Part shown: piece after piece, positions 16,687-24,938 of the stretch
Position numbering within the stretch: position 1 is the first letter of the stretch
Layout of the letters: every line of letters begins with the position of its first letter
Assembly: GCA_044368415.1 (NCBI GenBank)
Contig: JBIPLJ010000018.1
Location: 1 to 64,000 of the forward strand
Length of the DNA stretch: 64,000 bases
Reading direction: 5' to 3'
Origin: UBA4615 sp044368415
Lineage (GTDB): Bacteria > Pseudomonadota > Gammaproteobacteria > Burkholderiales > Burkholderiaceae_E
The notes under the pieces: generated by a model
What the model was told of the DNA's origin: nothing
Seen by the model: only the letters and a program-made list of their open reading frames with translations
Database searches by the model: none
Position numbers and translations under genes: made by a program

Positions 16687-17234
16687 TCTCGGCCTGTGCG
16701 GCCCGGCTGCACGCGCTCGCCGAGTCGACCGCTGCCACGCGGCTGGCGCGGGTCCATGGTGACGCGAGCCCGAAGAGCATCTTCGCCGGACCAGCCGGGC
16801 CGATTCTGTTGGACGCAGAATGTGCCTGGTACGGTGACCCTGCGTTCGACGCGGCGTTCTGCCTGACCCACCTGCTGCTCAAATGCCTGTGGAACCCGCC
16901 GGCGGCCGGGGCGCCGTTCGAGTGCTTCGAGGTCTTCGCCGCGGCCTGGCTGGCCGGCGCCCGCTGGGAGCCCACCGCGGGGCTCGCCGCCCGCGTCGGC
17001 GCGCTGTTGCCGGCGCTGTTGCTCGCGCGCGTCGACGGGAAGTCTCCGGTCGAATACTTGGTCGACGAGCGCGACCGCGGGTTCGTGCGCCGCGTCGCCG
17101 CGCCGCTGGTGCTCGATCCGCCCGCCACGCCCGTGGCGATCGCACACACCTGGCGCGCCGCGCTCGCCGCCCGCCGATCCGCGGCGAGTCACCCTCCCGC
17201 TGTCCCCACATCCTTCAGGAGACCCCGCCCGTGA
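16687..17234 (+). pseudogene. C-terminal half of an APH/ChoK-type phosphotransferase
   Basis: From about 16690 the frame reads ACAARLHALAESTAATRLAR then VHGDASPKSIF, with the catalytic Brenner-type HxDxxxxN-like segment (VHGDASPKS). LLDAECAWYGDPAFDAAFCL follows, carrying the metal-binding aspartate. The C-lobe continues with HLLLKCLW and ARVDGKSPVEYL. These are the C-lobe motifs of aminoglycoside/choline-kinase-like phosphotransferases. The N-lobe of about 130-150 residues with the nucleotide-binding lysine is absent, and no start codon precedes the homology properly. The Asn expected four residues after the catalytic Asp region is Ser here. Its stop overlaps the enolase-like GTG, so the pair was probably an operon. 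Confidence 0.72.
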
Positions 17235-18541
17235 CCGACGCCCTGCCGACCGTTCCGCCCACCCGCCGGATCGTCGCGGTCCATGCCCGGCGTGTCTGGG
17301 ATTCGCGCGGCAGGCCGACGGTCGAGGTCGAGGTCGCGACCGCCGCTGGCGCACGCGGTCGCGCGATCGCACCGGCCGGCGCCTCCACCAGCAGCGGCGA
17401 GGCGGTCGACCTGCGCGACGGCGGCGTGGCGTTCGGCGGATTCGACGTGCGGCGGGCGCTCGCCGGCATCGAGGCCGAGATCGCCCCTGCGCTGATCGGC
17501 TGCGACGTCACCGCGCAGGCCTCGCTCGACGCGATGCGGGTCGCGCTCGACGGTACACACGACCGCTCGCGCCTGGGCGGCAACGCGCTGGTCGCCACGT
17601 CGATGGCGCTCACGCACGCTGCCGCGGCCGCCGCCGGGCAGCCGCTTTGGGCCTGGCTCGCGGGCGACGCGCCCGCGATGTTGCCGCTGCCCGAGATCCA
17701 GATCTTCGGCGGCGGCGCACACGCCGGCGGGCGCCTCGATTTGCAGGACTTCATGGTCGTTGCGGTCGCCGCCGAGGACTGGTGCACTGCGCTCGACTGG
17801 ACCGCCGAGGTTTACCGCGCGGCGGGCCGCCTGCTCGCTGACGCGGGGCGCCTGCAGGGGGTGGCCGACGAGGGTGGTTTCTGGCCCGCCTTCGTCGACA
17901 ATGAGCAGGCCCTGGCGATGCTCACCCGCGCGATCGAGACCGCCGGCCTGCGGCCGGGCGAGGACGTGGCGATTTCGCTGGACATCGCGGCGAGCAATTT
18001 CGGCGGCGGCGGGCGCTACCGGATGGCGCGCGTCGACGGCCGGCCGCGCGAACTCGCCTCCGAAGCGCTCGCTGAGCTGCTGCTCGGCTGGTTGCGCCGC
18101 TATCCGGTGGTGTCGATCGAGGATCCGCTCGCCGAGGACGACCTCGCCGGGCTCGCCGCCTTCACGGCGGCCGCAGGGCCCCGCGTGCAGGTCGTCCTTG
18201 ATGACACCGTTGTCACGGATGCGGTGCGCATCCGTAAGCATGCCGGCGCCGGCAACACTGCACTGATCAACCCTAACCAGGCCGGCACCCTGAGCGAGTC
18301 GCGCACCGCGCTCGAGGCCTCGCGGGCCCTCGGCTGGGACGCGATCGTGTCGGCCCGCTCCGGCGAGACCGAGGACACGACCATCCTGCACCTCACGGTC
18401 GGCTGGGGCGTGTGCCAGCTCAAGGTCGGATCGTTCGCGCGCTCGGAGGGAATGGCCAAGTGGACCGAGGGGCTGCGTATCGGCGCGACGCTGGCCGAGG
18501 GCTTCGCGCTGCCGCCGCGCTCGGCCTTCCCGTGGGGCTGA
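17231..18541 (+). CDS. Enolase paralogue with altered catalytic residues
   Basis: This 436-residue protein is clearly in the enolase family: the mobile loop PAGASTSSGEAV, IFGGGAHAGGRLDLQDFM, DEGGFWPAF, SLDIAAS, SIEDPLAEDD, LDDTVVT, SGETEDTTI and QLKVGSFARSEGMAKW. The three metal acids and the final lysine (QLK) are kept. The general-base lysine of authentic enolases (in LIKFNQ) is Asn347 here (LINPNQ), and the histidine in SHRSGETED is Ala375 (SARSGETED). It may therefore act on another substrate or catalyse only part of the reaction. The GTG start overlaps the upstream kinase remnant. It is unlikely to be the housekeeping eno. Confidence 0.85.
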   Translation: MTDALPTVPPTRRIVAVHARRVWDSRGRPTVEVEVATAAGARGRAIAPAGASTSSGEAVDLRDGGVAFGGFDVRRALAGIEAEIAPALIGCDVTAQASLDAMRVALDGTHDRSRLGGNALVATSMALTHAAAAAAGQPLWAWLAGDAPAMLPLPEIQIFGGGAHAGGRLDLQDFMVVAVAAEDWCTALDWTAEVYRAAGRLLADAGRLQGVADEGGFWPAFVDNEQALAMLTRAIETAGLRPGEDVAISLDIAASNFGGGGRYRMARVDGRPRELASEALAELLLGWLRRYPVVSIEDPLAEDDLAGLAAFTAAAGPRVQVVLDDTVVTDAVRIRKHAGAGNTALINPNQAGTLSESRTALEASRALGWDAIVSARSGETEDTTILHLTVGWGVCQLKVGSFARSEGMAKWTEGLRIGATLAEGFALPPRSAFPWG

Positions 18542-18549
18542 TCACGTCA

Positions 18550-19203
18550 TCAGTCCGGCCGCAGGCCCAGCCGGTTGGCGGCGAGCACAGCCTGCGTGCG
18601 GTTGCGTGCGCCGAGCGCGCGCAGCACGGCACTGACGTGAACCTTGACGGTTCCCTCGGCGAGCTGAAGCTGCCGGCCGATCAGCTTGTTCGGCAGCCCG
18701 CGCATGATCAGGCGCAGCACGTCCTTCTGACGGTCGGTGAGCCCGAGCTGGCGCACGTCGGTCGCCGCGGCGGCGCCCTGCGTGGCCCAGACACGCGGCG
18801 CCGCGCCCTCGGTGTCTCGCGGCACGTAGATGCCGCCGCCGGCGATCGCCCGTACCGCGGTGTCGAGCCGCTCGCCGTCGGCGGTCTTCGGCAGGAACCC
18901 GCTCGCACCCGCCCGCAGGCAGCGGTCGATCGTCGCTCGGTCGGTCGCGCCGGACAGGACCATCACCGGCACGCGGGGGAAGCGCTGTCGAAGCGTTTCG
19001 ATGCCGGAGGTGCCGATCGTGTCGGGCAGGTTCAGGTCCAGCAGGATCAAGTCGAAGCGCGGCGCCGAAGACAGCAGCCTCAGACCGTCGGCGAGGCAAT
19101 CGGCCTGCTCGACGCAGGGCGCGTCCGTCGTCTCGCGCAGTTGCACGATCACCCCGCCGCGGATCAGCGGATGGTCGTCGACGATCAGCAGGTGCATCGC
19201 CAT
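18550..19203 (-). CDS. LuxR/NarL-family response regulator
   Basis: This 217-residue two-domain regulator has a receiver at 1-120, with acidic pocket D9/D10, phosphoacceptor D56 in LILLDLNLPD and K106 in FLPK. A LuxR-type helix-turn-helix (about 152-212) has LTDRQKDVLRLIMRGLPNKL and EGTVKVHVSAVLRALGARNR. It acts as a phosphorylated DNA-binding activator in the cytoplasm. No histidine kinase gene is adjacent, so it is orphan in this window. It ends 8 bp from the convergent enolase-like gene. Confidence 0.92.
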   Translation of the reverse strand: MAMHLLIVDDHPLIRGGVIVQLRETTDAPCVEQADCLADGLRLLSSAPRFDLILLDLNLPDTIGTSGIETLRQRFPRVPVMVLSGATDRATIDRCLRAGASGFLPKTADGERLDTAVRAIAGGGIYVPRDTEGAAPRVWATQGAAAATDVRQLGLTDRQKDVLRLIMRGLPNKLIGRQLQLAEGTVKVHVSAVLRALGARNRTQAVLAANRLGLRPD

Positions 19204-19431
19204 GCCCGGACCCCTCTCAGCATCGTTCGTGGTTTCGGTTATGGTCCGATTTGCGCCGCCAGGGTGTCAACGGGCTTCCCGCCCTCGGGGCTAAGCCTTT
19301 CGGCTGATCCGGGTACGATACCTCGCCGCCGCAGCCGGCTGCCGACCCTTTCGCACGGTCCCGGGGCTATCGGCGCCGATCAGCACCCCCTATCCTCACG
19401 CCCGCAGAACCGAGTCCGCACGCCCGAGTCC

Positions 19432-20529
19432 ATGCACGCCGCCTTATCCGACACGCGTCTCACCGACCCGGCGCCCGTGCCCGCCCGGAGTGCTTCCGAC
19501 TGGCGCTTCTGCGTCGCGCCGATGATGGATTGGACCGACCGTCACTGCCGCGTCTTCCACCGGCAGCTGTCCCGGCGCGCGCGGCTCTACACCGAGATGG
19601 TCACCACCGGCGCCGTGTTGCATGGCGACCTCGATCGCCTGCTCGGTTTCGACCCGCTCGAGCAGCCGGTCGCGCTGCAGCTCGGCGGCAGCGAGCCGGA
19701 CGCGCTCGCCCGCTCGGCGCGGATCGGCGAGGAGCGGGGGTACACGGAGATCAACCTAAACTGCGGCTGTCCGAGCGAGCGGGTTCAGCGCGGCGCATTC
19801 GGCGCCTGCCTGATGGCCGAGCCGGCGCTGGTCGCCGACTGCGTCAAGGCGATGCGCGACGCGGTCTCGGTGCCGGTTACCGTCAAGCATCGGATCGGCC
19901 TCGGGCGCGACGAGTCGTACGACCTCGTGCGCGATTTCGTCGGCGCGCTGCACGACGCGGGCTGCCGTGTGTTCATCGTGCACGCCCGCAACGCGTGGCT
20001 CGACGGCCTGAGCCCGAAGGAGAACCGTGAGGTGCCGCCGCTGCGCCATGCGGTAGCGCATCGGCTCAAGGCCGACTTCGCCGATGCGACGGTGGTGCTC
20101 AATGGCGGGCTGGCGTCACTCGACCAGGCGCTGGCGGCGCAGCCTGGCGTCGACGGCACAATGCTCGGACGTGCCGCGTACCATGACCCGTGGCAGCTCG
20201 CCGGCGTCGACGCATGCGTCTATGGCGAGCACGAGCCGGGCCCGACCCGGGCCGAGGTCGTCGAAAGGATGATCGACTACGCGGCGGGCATGCGCGCGCA
20301 AGGCGTGCCGCTGCGAGCCATCGCGCGTCACATGCTGGGGCTGTATCACGGGCGGCCGGGTGCTCGCGCCTGGCGACGCACACTGTCGGACGCGCGCTTG
20401 CTGACGGGCGCCGACGAAGGCCTGCTCGCGCGCGCCGTGCGCGAGGTCGAGGCGGCAGCCCACGAGGGCGAGTGGCACAGGCCCCAGGGCTGCGCGCAGC
20501 CGGCGCACGGAGACGCGGATCCGGCTTAG
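19432..20529 (+). CDS. dusA: tRNA-dihydrouridine synthase A
   Basis: This FMN enzyme reduces uridines 20/20a in the tRNA D-loop. The 365-residue protein starts the core with FCVAPMMDWTDRHCR (27-40). The catalytic cysteine is C113 in INLNCGCPSERVQ, followed by HRIGLGRDESYDLV and HARNAWLDGLSPKENREVPP, specific for the DusA subgroup. The ATG at 19432 sits 228 bp downstream of the divergent LuxR-type gene. The C-terminal tail is Ala/Glu-rich. Confidence 0.93.
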   Translation: MHAALSDTRLTDPAPVPARSASDWRFCVAPMMDWTDRHCRVFHRQLSRRARLYTEMVTTGAVLHGDLDRLLGFDPLEQPVALQLGGSEPDALARSARIGEERGYTEINLNCGCPSERVQRGAFGACLMAEPALVADCVKAMRDAVSVPVTVKHRIGLGRDESYDLVRDFVGALHDAGCRVFIVHARNAWLDGLSPKENREVPPLRHAVAHRLKADFADATVVLNGGLASLDQALAAQPGVDGTMLGRAAYHDPWQLAGVDACVYGEHEPGPTRAEVVERMIDYAAGMRAQGVPLRAIARHMLGLYHGRPGARAWRRTLSDARLLTGADEGLLARAVREVEAAAHEGEWHRPQGCAQPAHGDADPA

Positions 20530-20540
20530 TGCTGCTCCGT

Positions 20541-20906
20541 TCAGGCGGCAGGCGGGGCTGCCGCAGTCCGCGCTGCCTTCACGGTCGCGAGGATCGCGAC
20601 CCAGGCGATGCCGGCCAGCGCGGTTTCGATCCAGCCGAGCAGGCGGCTCGTCCCGTCGGGGTCGCTCATGCCGCGCACGATGCCCTCACACAGGTAGACG
20701 AGGATCAGCATCGACCACCACTGGAACGCACGCACGCGGCCGCGCACGAGGGCCGGTAGCACGGCAATCAGCGGCAACGCCTTGAGCGCCATCAGGGAAC
20801 CGCCGGGCTTGAGCGGCGCGAGCCACAACTCCCACGCGAGCGCGAGCACCACGAGGGCGGCGACGGCGGCCACGACGATGCGGCGGGGCAGGGCGGTCGG
20901 GTCCAT
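20541..20906 (-). CDS. DUF2069 inner-membrane protein
   Basis: This 121-residue protein has four predicted membrane helices: IVVAAVAALVVLALAWELWL, LMALKALPLIAVLPAL, WWSMLILVYLCEGIVRG and LLGWIETALAGIAWVAILAT. The conserved PLKPGGSLMALKALPL and EGIVR..SD match DUF2069. The function is unknown. The gene is divergent from the YihY-family gene only 14 bp away, so the two promoters must overlap each other's 5' ends. Confidence 0.88.
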   Translation of the reverse strand: MDPTALPRRIVVAAVAALVVLALAWELWLAPLKPGGSLMALKALPLIAVLPALVRGRVRAFQWWSMLILVYLCEGIVRGMSDPDGTSRLLGWIETALAGIAWVAILATVKAARTAAAPPAA

Positions 20907-20920
20907 CGCTCGAAGGTATC

Positions 20921-22156
20921 ATGCCGCCGATGCGCGATTTCTCGACGAACCTGCGGCAGTTGCTGGCGTCGATGGTGCGGCAGGCGGCCGCGCTGCGCCT
21001 GCAGCAGACGGCCAGCAGCCTCACTCTGCTGACCCTGATGGCGGTGGTGCCGATGGCTGCCGCCGGCCTCCTGGTGCTCGCGGCGTTGCCGGCCTTCGGA
21101 ACGATGCGCGCGAACGTGCAGCGCTTCGTGACCGAGAACCTGTTCCTACCGTCGTTCAGCCAGACGGTGACCGAGTACATCGAGGTGTTCGTCGGCGCGG
21201 CTGAGCAGCTGTCGGCGATCGGCACGCTGATCTTCCTCGCCACTGCGCTGACCGCGATGCTCACGATCGACCGCACGCTCAACGGCATCTGGCGGACCTC
21301 GCGTGCGCGGCCGCTCGCGCAGCGCCTCGCGCTGTACTGGAGCCTCCTCACCATCGGGCCGGTGCTGCTCGGCGCGACGCTCGGTCTGCAGGTCCGCGTC
21401 GCCGAGCGCCTGGGCGACTGGGGCGTCCTGGTAGAGGCGATCGCGCGCACGCTGCCCACGGTGCTCGGCGTGATCCTCATGACGCTTGTATACCGGCTCG
21501 CGCCGAACACCCGCGTGAAGTCGAGCCATGCCCTTGCAGGCGCGCTGGTGGCCGCTTTCCTGCTGGAGGTGCTGCGGCGGCTCCTCGGCGTCTACATCGC
21601 GCGCTTCCCGAGCTACACCGTCGTCTACGGCGCGTTCGCCGCGCTGCCGCTGCTGTTGGCGTGGCTGTTCGCGATCTGGATGAGTGTGCTGATCGGCGCG
21701 CTGTTCGCGGCGAACCTGCGTCATTGGGGTGTGTCCCTCGGAGCGCCGCATGAGTCGACGCCGGCCGCCGAGTTCGATCGCGTGGTGCGGGTGTTGACCG
21801 AGGTCGTGCGCGGCGCACCCCATCGTGTCCCGGCGGCGCGTTTTCGCCCCGAGTTCGATGGCGATCCGCTTGCCGCCGATCGTATCGCCTCGATGCTCGC
21901 CGCCCAGGGCTACATCGTGCGGGTCTGGCCGGTGAGCGGCGAGGGCGGCGCCGCGGGTGTCTGGGACGAGCTCTGGCTGCCTTCGGTCGGACTGCCGGGC
22001 ATGACGCTGAGGCCGGTGTTCGACCGGGTCTGGAGCGGTGTCCCGAACCGCCGGGCCCGGCTGCAGGCGGGCCGACGCGGCATCGAGCCGGTGATCGACC
22101 CGGGCGCGGCGCTGCTGTCGCGGCCCATCGGCGAGGTCCTCGCGGCGCCGGCGTGA
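20921..22156 (+). CDS. YihY/BrkB (UPF0761) family inner-membrane protein
   Basis: This 411-residue protein has six membrane helices in the first 290 residues and the family hallmarks SSLTLLTLMAVVPMAAAGLL, TALTAMLTIDRTLNGIW, YTVVYGAFAALPLLLAWLFA and WMSVLIGALFAANLRHWG. The C-terminal 110 residues are cytoplasmic and winged-helix-like (DPLAADRIASMLAAQGYIVR). The family was once annotated as RNase BN by mistake; its role is unknown. ATG 20921 and ATG 20930 are both possible starts. Confidence 0.9.
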   Translation: MPPMRDFSTNLRQLLASMVRQAAALRLQQTASSLTLLTLMAVVPMAAAGLLVLAALPAFGTMRANVQRFVTENLFLPSFSQTVTEYIEVFVGAAEQLSAIGTLIFLATALTAMLTIDRTLNGIWRTSRARPLAQRLALYWSLLTIGPVLLGATLGLQVRVAERLGDWGVLVEAIARTLPTVLGVILMTLVYRLAPNTRVKSSHALAGALVAAFLLEVLRRLLGVYIARFPSYTVVYGAFAALPLLLAWLFAIWMSVLIGALFAANLRHWGVSLGAPHESTPAAEFDRVVRVLTEVVRGAPHRVPAARFRPEFDGDPLAADRIASMLAAQGYIVRVWPVSGEGGAAGVWDELWLPSVGLPGMTLRPVFDRVWSGVPNRRARLQAGRRGIEPVIDPGAALLSRPIGEVLAAPA

Positions 22157-22178
22157 TCAGCCCGCCGGCGCACACGCC

Positions 22179-22511
22179 TCAGAATCGGAGGCGACCGGTC
22201 AGCATGTCCCGGTACATCACCCAGTCGCCGGCGAGGCTGTAGAGCGGATACCGGAAGGTCGCCGGCCGGTTCCGCTCAAACACGAAGTGGCCGACCCACG
22301 CGAAGCCGTAACCTGCCGCAGGCATCGCCAGCAGCCAGCCAGGATGGCCGGTTGCGATCGCGGCGACCAGCAGGCCCAGCACCAGCGAGGAGCCGACGAA
22401 GTGCAGCCGCCGGCAGGTGCGGTCGGCATGCTCGGACAGGTAGTACGGATAGAACTGCGCGAACGAATCGAAGCGGCGTGCCGCGTCGTCAGCGTCGGGG
22501 GTCTGCATCAT
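22179..22511 (-). CDS. DUF962 (Mpo1-like) membrane protein
   Basis: This 110-residue protein contains FAQFYPYYLSEHADRTCRRL and HFVGSSLVLGLLVAAIATGH, then GYGFAWVGHFVFERNRPATF and PLYSLAGDWVMYRDML, the conserved blocks of the DUF962/Mpo1-like family. Yeast Mpo1 is an iron-dependent 2-hydroxy fatty acid dioxygenase; the histidines in HADR, LHF and GHFVFE match. The start codon overlaps the stop of the upstream hydrolase gene (ATGA), and AGGAG lies 4 bases before it. Confidence 0.88.
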   Translation of the reverse strand: MMQTPDADDAARRFDSFAQFYPYYLSEHADRTCRRLHFVGSSLVLGLLVAAIATGHPGWLLAMPAAGYGFAWVGHFVFERNRPATFRYPLYSLAGDWVMYRDMLTGRLRF

Positions 22512-23389
22512 GGGTCTCCTGCGGCAGCCGACCCCGCGTGGCAAGGCGGGGCGGGGCGTCGATCTTTCGCGGCCGCCGCGCGTTCGAGCGCGGCGCCGCG
22601 CAGCCATCCATCGAGCGCTTCGCGCAGCGCGTCGGGGGCCTCGGTCATGATGGCGTGGCCGCTCCCGGCGACCCGCACGACGCTCGCCCCTGGCATCGCG
22701 CCGATCAGCCCGGCCGCCGCCCGCGGCGGCGTCATCGCGTCGCGCTCGCCGAGCACCAGCAGCGCCGGGCAGTGCAGCGCCGCGGCCCGCTCCAGACCCC
22801 GGGTGTAGGCGTTACACGCGTTGAAGTCATTGAGCAGCACGCCGGGCGCCTGCCGCTCCATGAGTCGCAGGTTCTGCACGTACACCGAGAACCCCGGTCC
22901 CGGTGTGCCCGGATGGTGCACCAGGCGTGCGTGCGACCACTGGTTGATCATGTCGAAGGCCGCCGGCTCGTCGTCGCGCGCGGCGTTCAGAAGGACGTCC
23001 GACACCTTCATCGGGAAGGCGGTGCCGACCATCGCGATGCCGCCGACCGACTGCGGTGCCTGGCCGGCTGCCTCGAGCGCGATGAGCGAGCCCATGCTGT
23101 GACCGACGAGGGCCGCGGCACGCGTCACCCCCGCCGCACTCAGCGCGCGCAGCACCCAGCCGGCCATCGATTCGACGTCCGACAGCACCGGGCCGGCGCT
23201 GCGGCCGTGGCCGGGCAGGTCGAACGCCAGCACCGAGAAGCCGTGGTGGGCGAGGTGCCGTGTCTGCAGGATCCACACGCTGTGGTCGTGCTGCGCGCCG
23301 TGCACGAAGGCCACCACCGGGCGCCGAGCATCGAAGGGTCCACCGCCGGTGTAGGCATAGGTGCTGTGGCCGTCGACCTCGAACTGCAT
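22508..23389 (-). CDS. Alpha/beta hydrolase
   Basis: This 293-residue hydrolase has FVHGAQHDHSVW (28-39, oxyanion), FDLPGHGRSAG (56-66) and nucleophile S98 in VGHSMGSLIAL. The acid lies in LVLGERDAMTP and the histidine in VAGSGHAIMTEAP. The start at 23389 is preceded by GGAG. The cap region (about 130-210) is helical, as in haloperoxidase/esterase relatives. It is translationally coupled to the DUF962 gene downstream and follows the sulfhydrylase gene by 11 bp, so it may share that transcript. The substrate is unknown. Confidence 0.85.
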   Translation of the reverse strand: MQFEVDGHSTYAYTGGGPFDARRPVVAFVHGAQHDHSVWILQTRHLAHHGFSVLAFDLPGHGRSAGPVLSDVESMAGWVLRALSAAGVTRAAALVGHSMGSLIALEAAGQAPQSVGGIAMVGTAFPMKVSDVLLNAARDDEPAAFDMINQWSHARLVHHPGTPGPGFSVYVQNLRLMERQAPGVLLNDFNACNAYTRGLERAAALHCPALLVLGERDAMTPPRAAAGLIGAMPGASVVRVAGSGHAIMTEAPDALREALDGWLRGAALERAAAAKDRRPAPPCHAGSAAAGDP

Positions 23390-23400
23390 GCTCGCTCTCC

Positions 23401-24696
23401 TCAGCCCTTGGCCGCCGCGCGAAACCCGCGCTTGAGGTCGTCGATCAGGTCGTCGACGTCCTCCAGCCCGATCGACAGGCGCAGCGTGGCCTCGCCGATG
23501 CCGGCCGCGGCGAGCGCCGCCGCGTCCATGCGGAAATGGGTGGTCGACGCCGGATGGATCACCAACGACTTCGCGTCGCCGACGTTCGCCAGGTGCGAGA
23601 ACAGCGACAGGCTCTCGACGAAGCGGCGCCCACCCGCGCGATCGTGCTTGAGGTCGACGCTGAACACCGCCCCGCAGCCGCGGGGCAGCAGTCGCCTGGC
23701 CAGCGCATGGTCCGGATGCGACGCGAGCTCGGGCCAGGCGATGCGCGAGACCTGCGGGTGGGACACGAGGAACTCGACGATACGCCGTGCATTGGCCACG
23801 TGCCGGTCCATCCGCAGGCCCAGCGTCTCGATGCCCTGCAGGATCTGGAAAGCGTTCATCGGCGACAGGCACGCGCCGAAGTCGCGCAAACCCTCGCGTC
23901 GCGCCCGCAGCAGGAACGGTGCGACGGTCGACTCCTCGGCGAACACCATCCCGTGGAAGCCGTCATACGGCTCCGTCAGCTCCGGGAAGCGGCCCGAGGC
24001 GATCCAGTCGAAGTGTCCGGAATCAACCAAAAGCCCGCCGATCACCGTGCCGTGGCCAGATAGGAACTTGGTTGCCGAGTGGTAGACGAGATCGGCCCCG
24101 TGCTCGAACGGCCGGATCAGCCAGGGCGTGGTGAAGGTCGAGTCGACCAGCAGCGGCACGCGGTGCGCATGTGCGATATCGGCCACCGCACCGATGTCTA
24201 GGACGTCGAGCCCCGGGTTGCCCAGCGTCTCGCCGAACAGCAGGCGCGTGTTGGGGCGCAGGGCCGCGCGCCAAGCATCGAGGTCGCGCGGATCGACGAA
24301 GCTCGTCTCGATGCCGAAGCGCGACATCGTGTAGCGCAGAAGATTGTGCGAGCCACCGTAGAGCGACCGGGAGGCGACGATGTGCGAGCCCGCGCCCGCC
24401 AGCGTCGCCACGGCCAGGTGTAGCGCCGCCTGTCCGCTCGCGGTGCCGATGGCGCCAACGCCCTGCTCGAGCGCCGCGATGCGTTCCTCGAGGACGGCGA
24501 CCGTCGGATTGCTGATCCGGGAGTAGACATGCCCCGAGCGCTCCATGTTGAACAGGCCCGCGGCCTGCTCAGAGTCGGGAAACACATAGGCGGCAGTCAG
24601 GTGGATCGGCGTGGCGCGTGCGCCGGTCGCCGGATCGGGCGCGGCGCCCGCGTGCAGGGCCATCGTCGACAGGCCTTGAGGATCACGACGGATCAT
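23401..24696 (-). CDS. metY: O-acetylhomoserine sulfhydrylase/aminocarboxypropyltransferase
   Basis: This PLP enzyme makes homocysteine (or methionine) from O-acetylhomoserine and sulfide (or methanethiol). The 431-residue protein has NMERSGHVYSRISNPTVAV, IGTASGQAALHLA and the PLP-binding lysine K210 in HSATKFLSGHGT. SLSLFSHLANVGDAKSLVIH then PASTTH is the signature of the Cys/Met metabolism family and of the long MetY type. The start at 24696 gives MIRRDPQGLSTMALHAGAAP, the usual N-terminus. No S-box or SAM riboswitch is evident upstream. Confidence 0.9.
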   Translation of the reverse strand: MIRRDPQGLSTMALHAGAAPDPATGARATPIHLTAAYVFPDSEQAAGLFNMERSGHVYSRISNPTVAVLEERIAALEQGVGAIGTASGQAALHLAVATLAGAGSHIVASRSLYGGSHNLLRYTMSRFGIETSFVDPRDLDAWRAALRPNTRLLFGETLGNPGLDVLDIGAVADIAHAHRVPLLVDSTFTTPWLIRPFEHGADLVYHSATKFLSGHGTVIGGLLVDSGHFDWIASGRFPELTEPYDGFHGMVFAEESTVAPFLLRARREGLRDFGACLSPMNAFQILQGIETLGLRMDRHVANARRIVEFLVSHPQVSRIAWPELASHPDHALARRLLPRGCGAVFSVDLKHDRAGGRRFVESLSLFSHLANVGDAKSLVIHPASTTHFRMDAAALAAAGIGEATLRLSIGLEDVDDLIDDLKRGFRAAAKG

Positions 24697-24938
24697 GGCG
24701 GGAGGTCGGCAAGACGCTTCGCAGGGGGAGGCAGCCGAATCTATCACGCGGCTCTGGATGGGCCGCCCCTGCCCGGGCAGGCCCGCCGCCTGGCCCCGCC
24801 GCCCGGCCGCCTGCGGCCGACGGAGGTCCGCCCGTCGGTCGGCCCCCATCGCCGTGGCGCGCAACCGACGGCGACTCGAGACCGCATGCGGCGCGAGCCC
24901 CACAATCCGGAGTAATCCCCGCATCCAGCGGGACGCCC

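Noticed and set aside
22352..24085. 577-codon open frame on the plus strand
   Set aside because: It runs antisense to the alpha/beta hydrolase and metY genes and has no recognisable domain.
24697..24938. SAM-responsive riboswitch upstream of metY
   Set aside because: I could not find the conserved helices or core motifs of the SAM-I, SAM-II or SAM/SAH classes.
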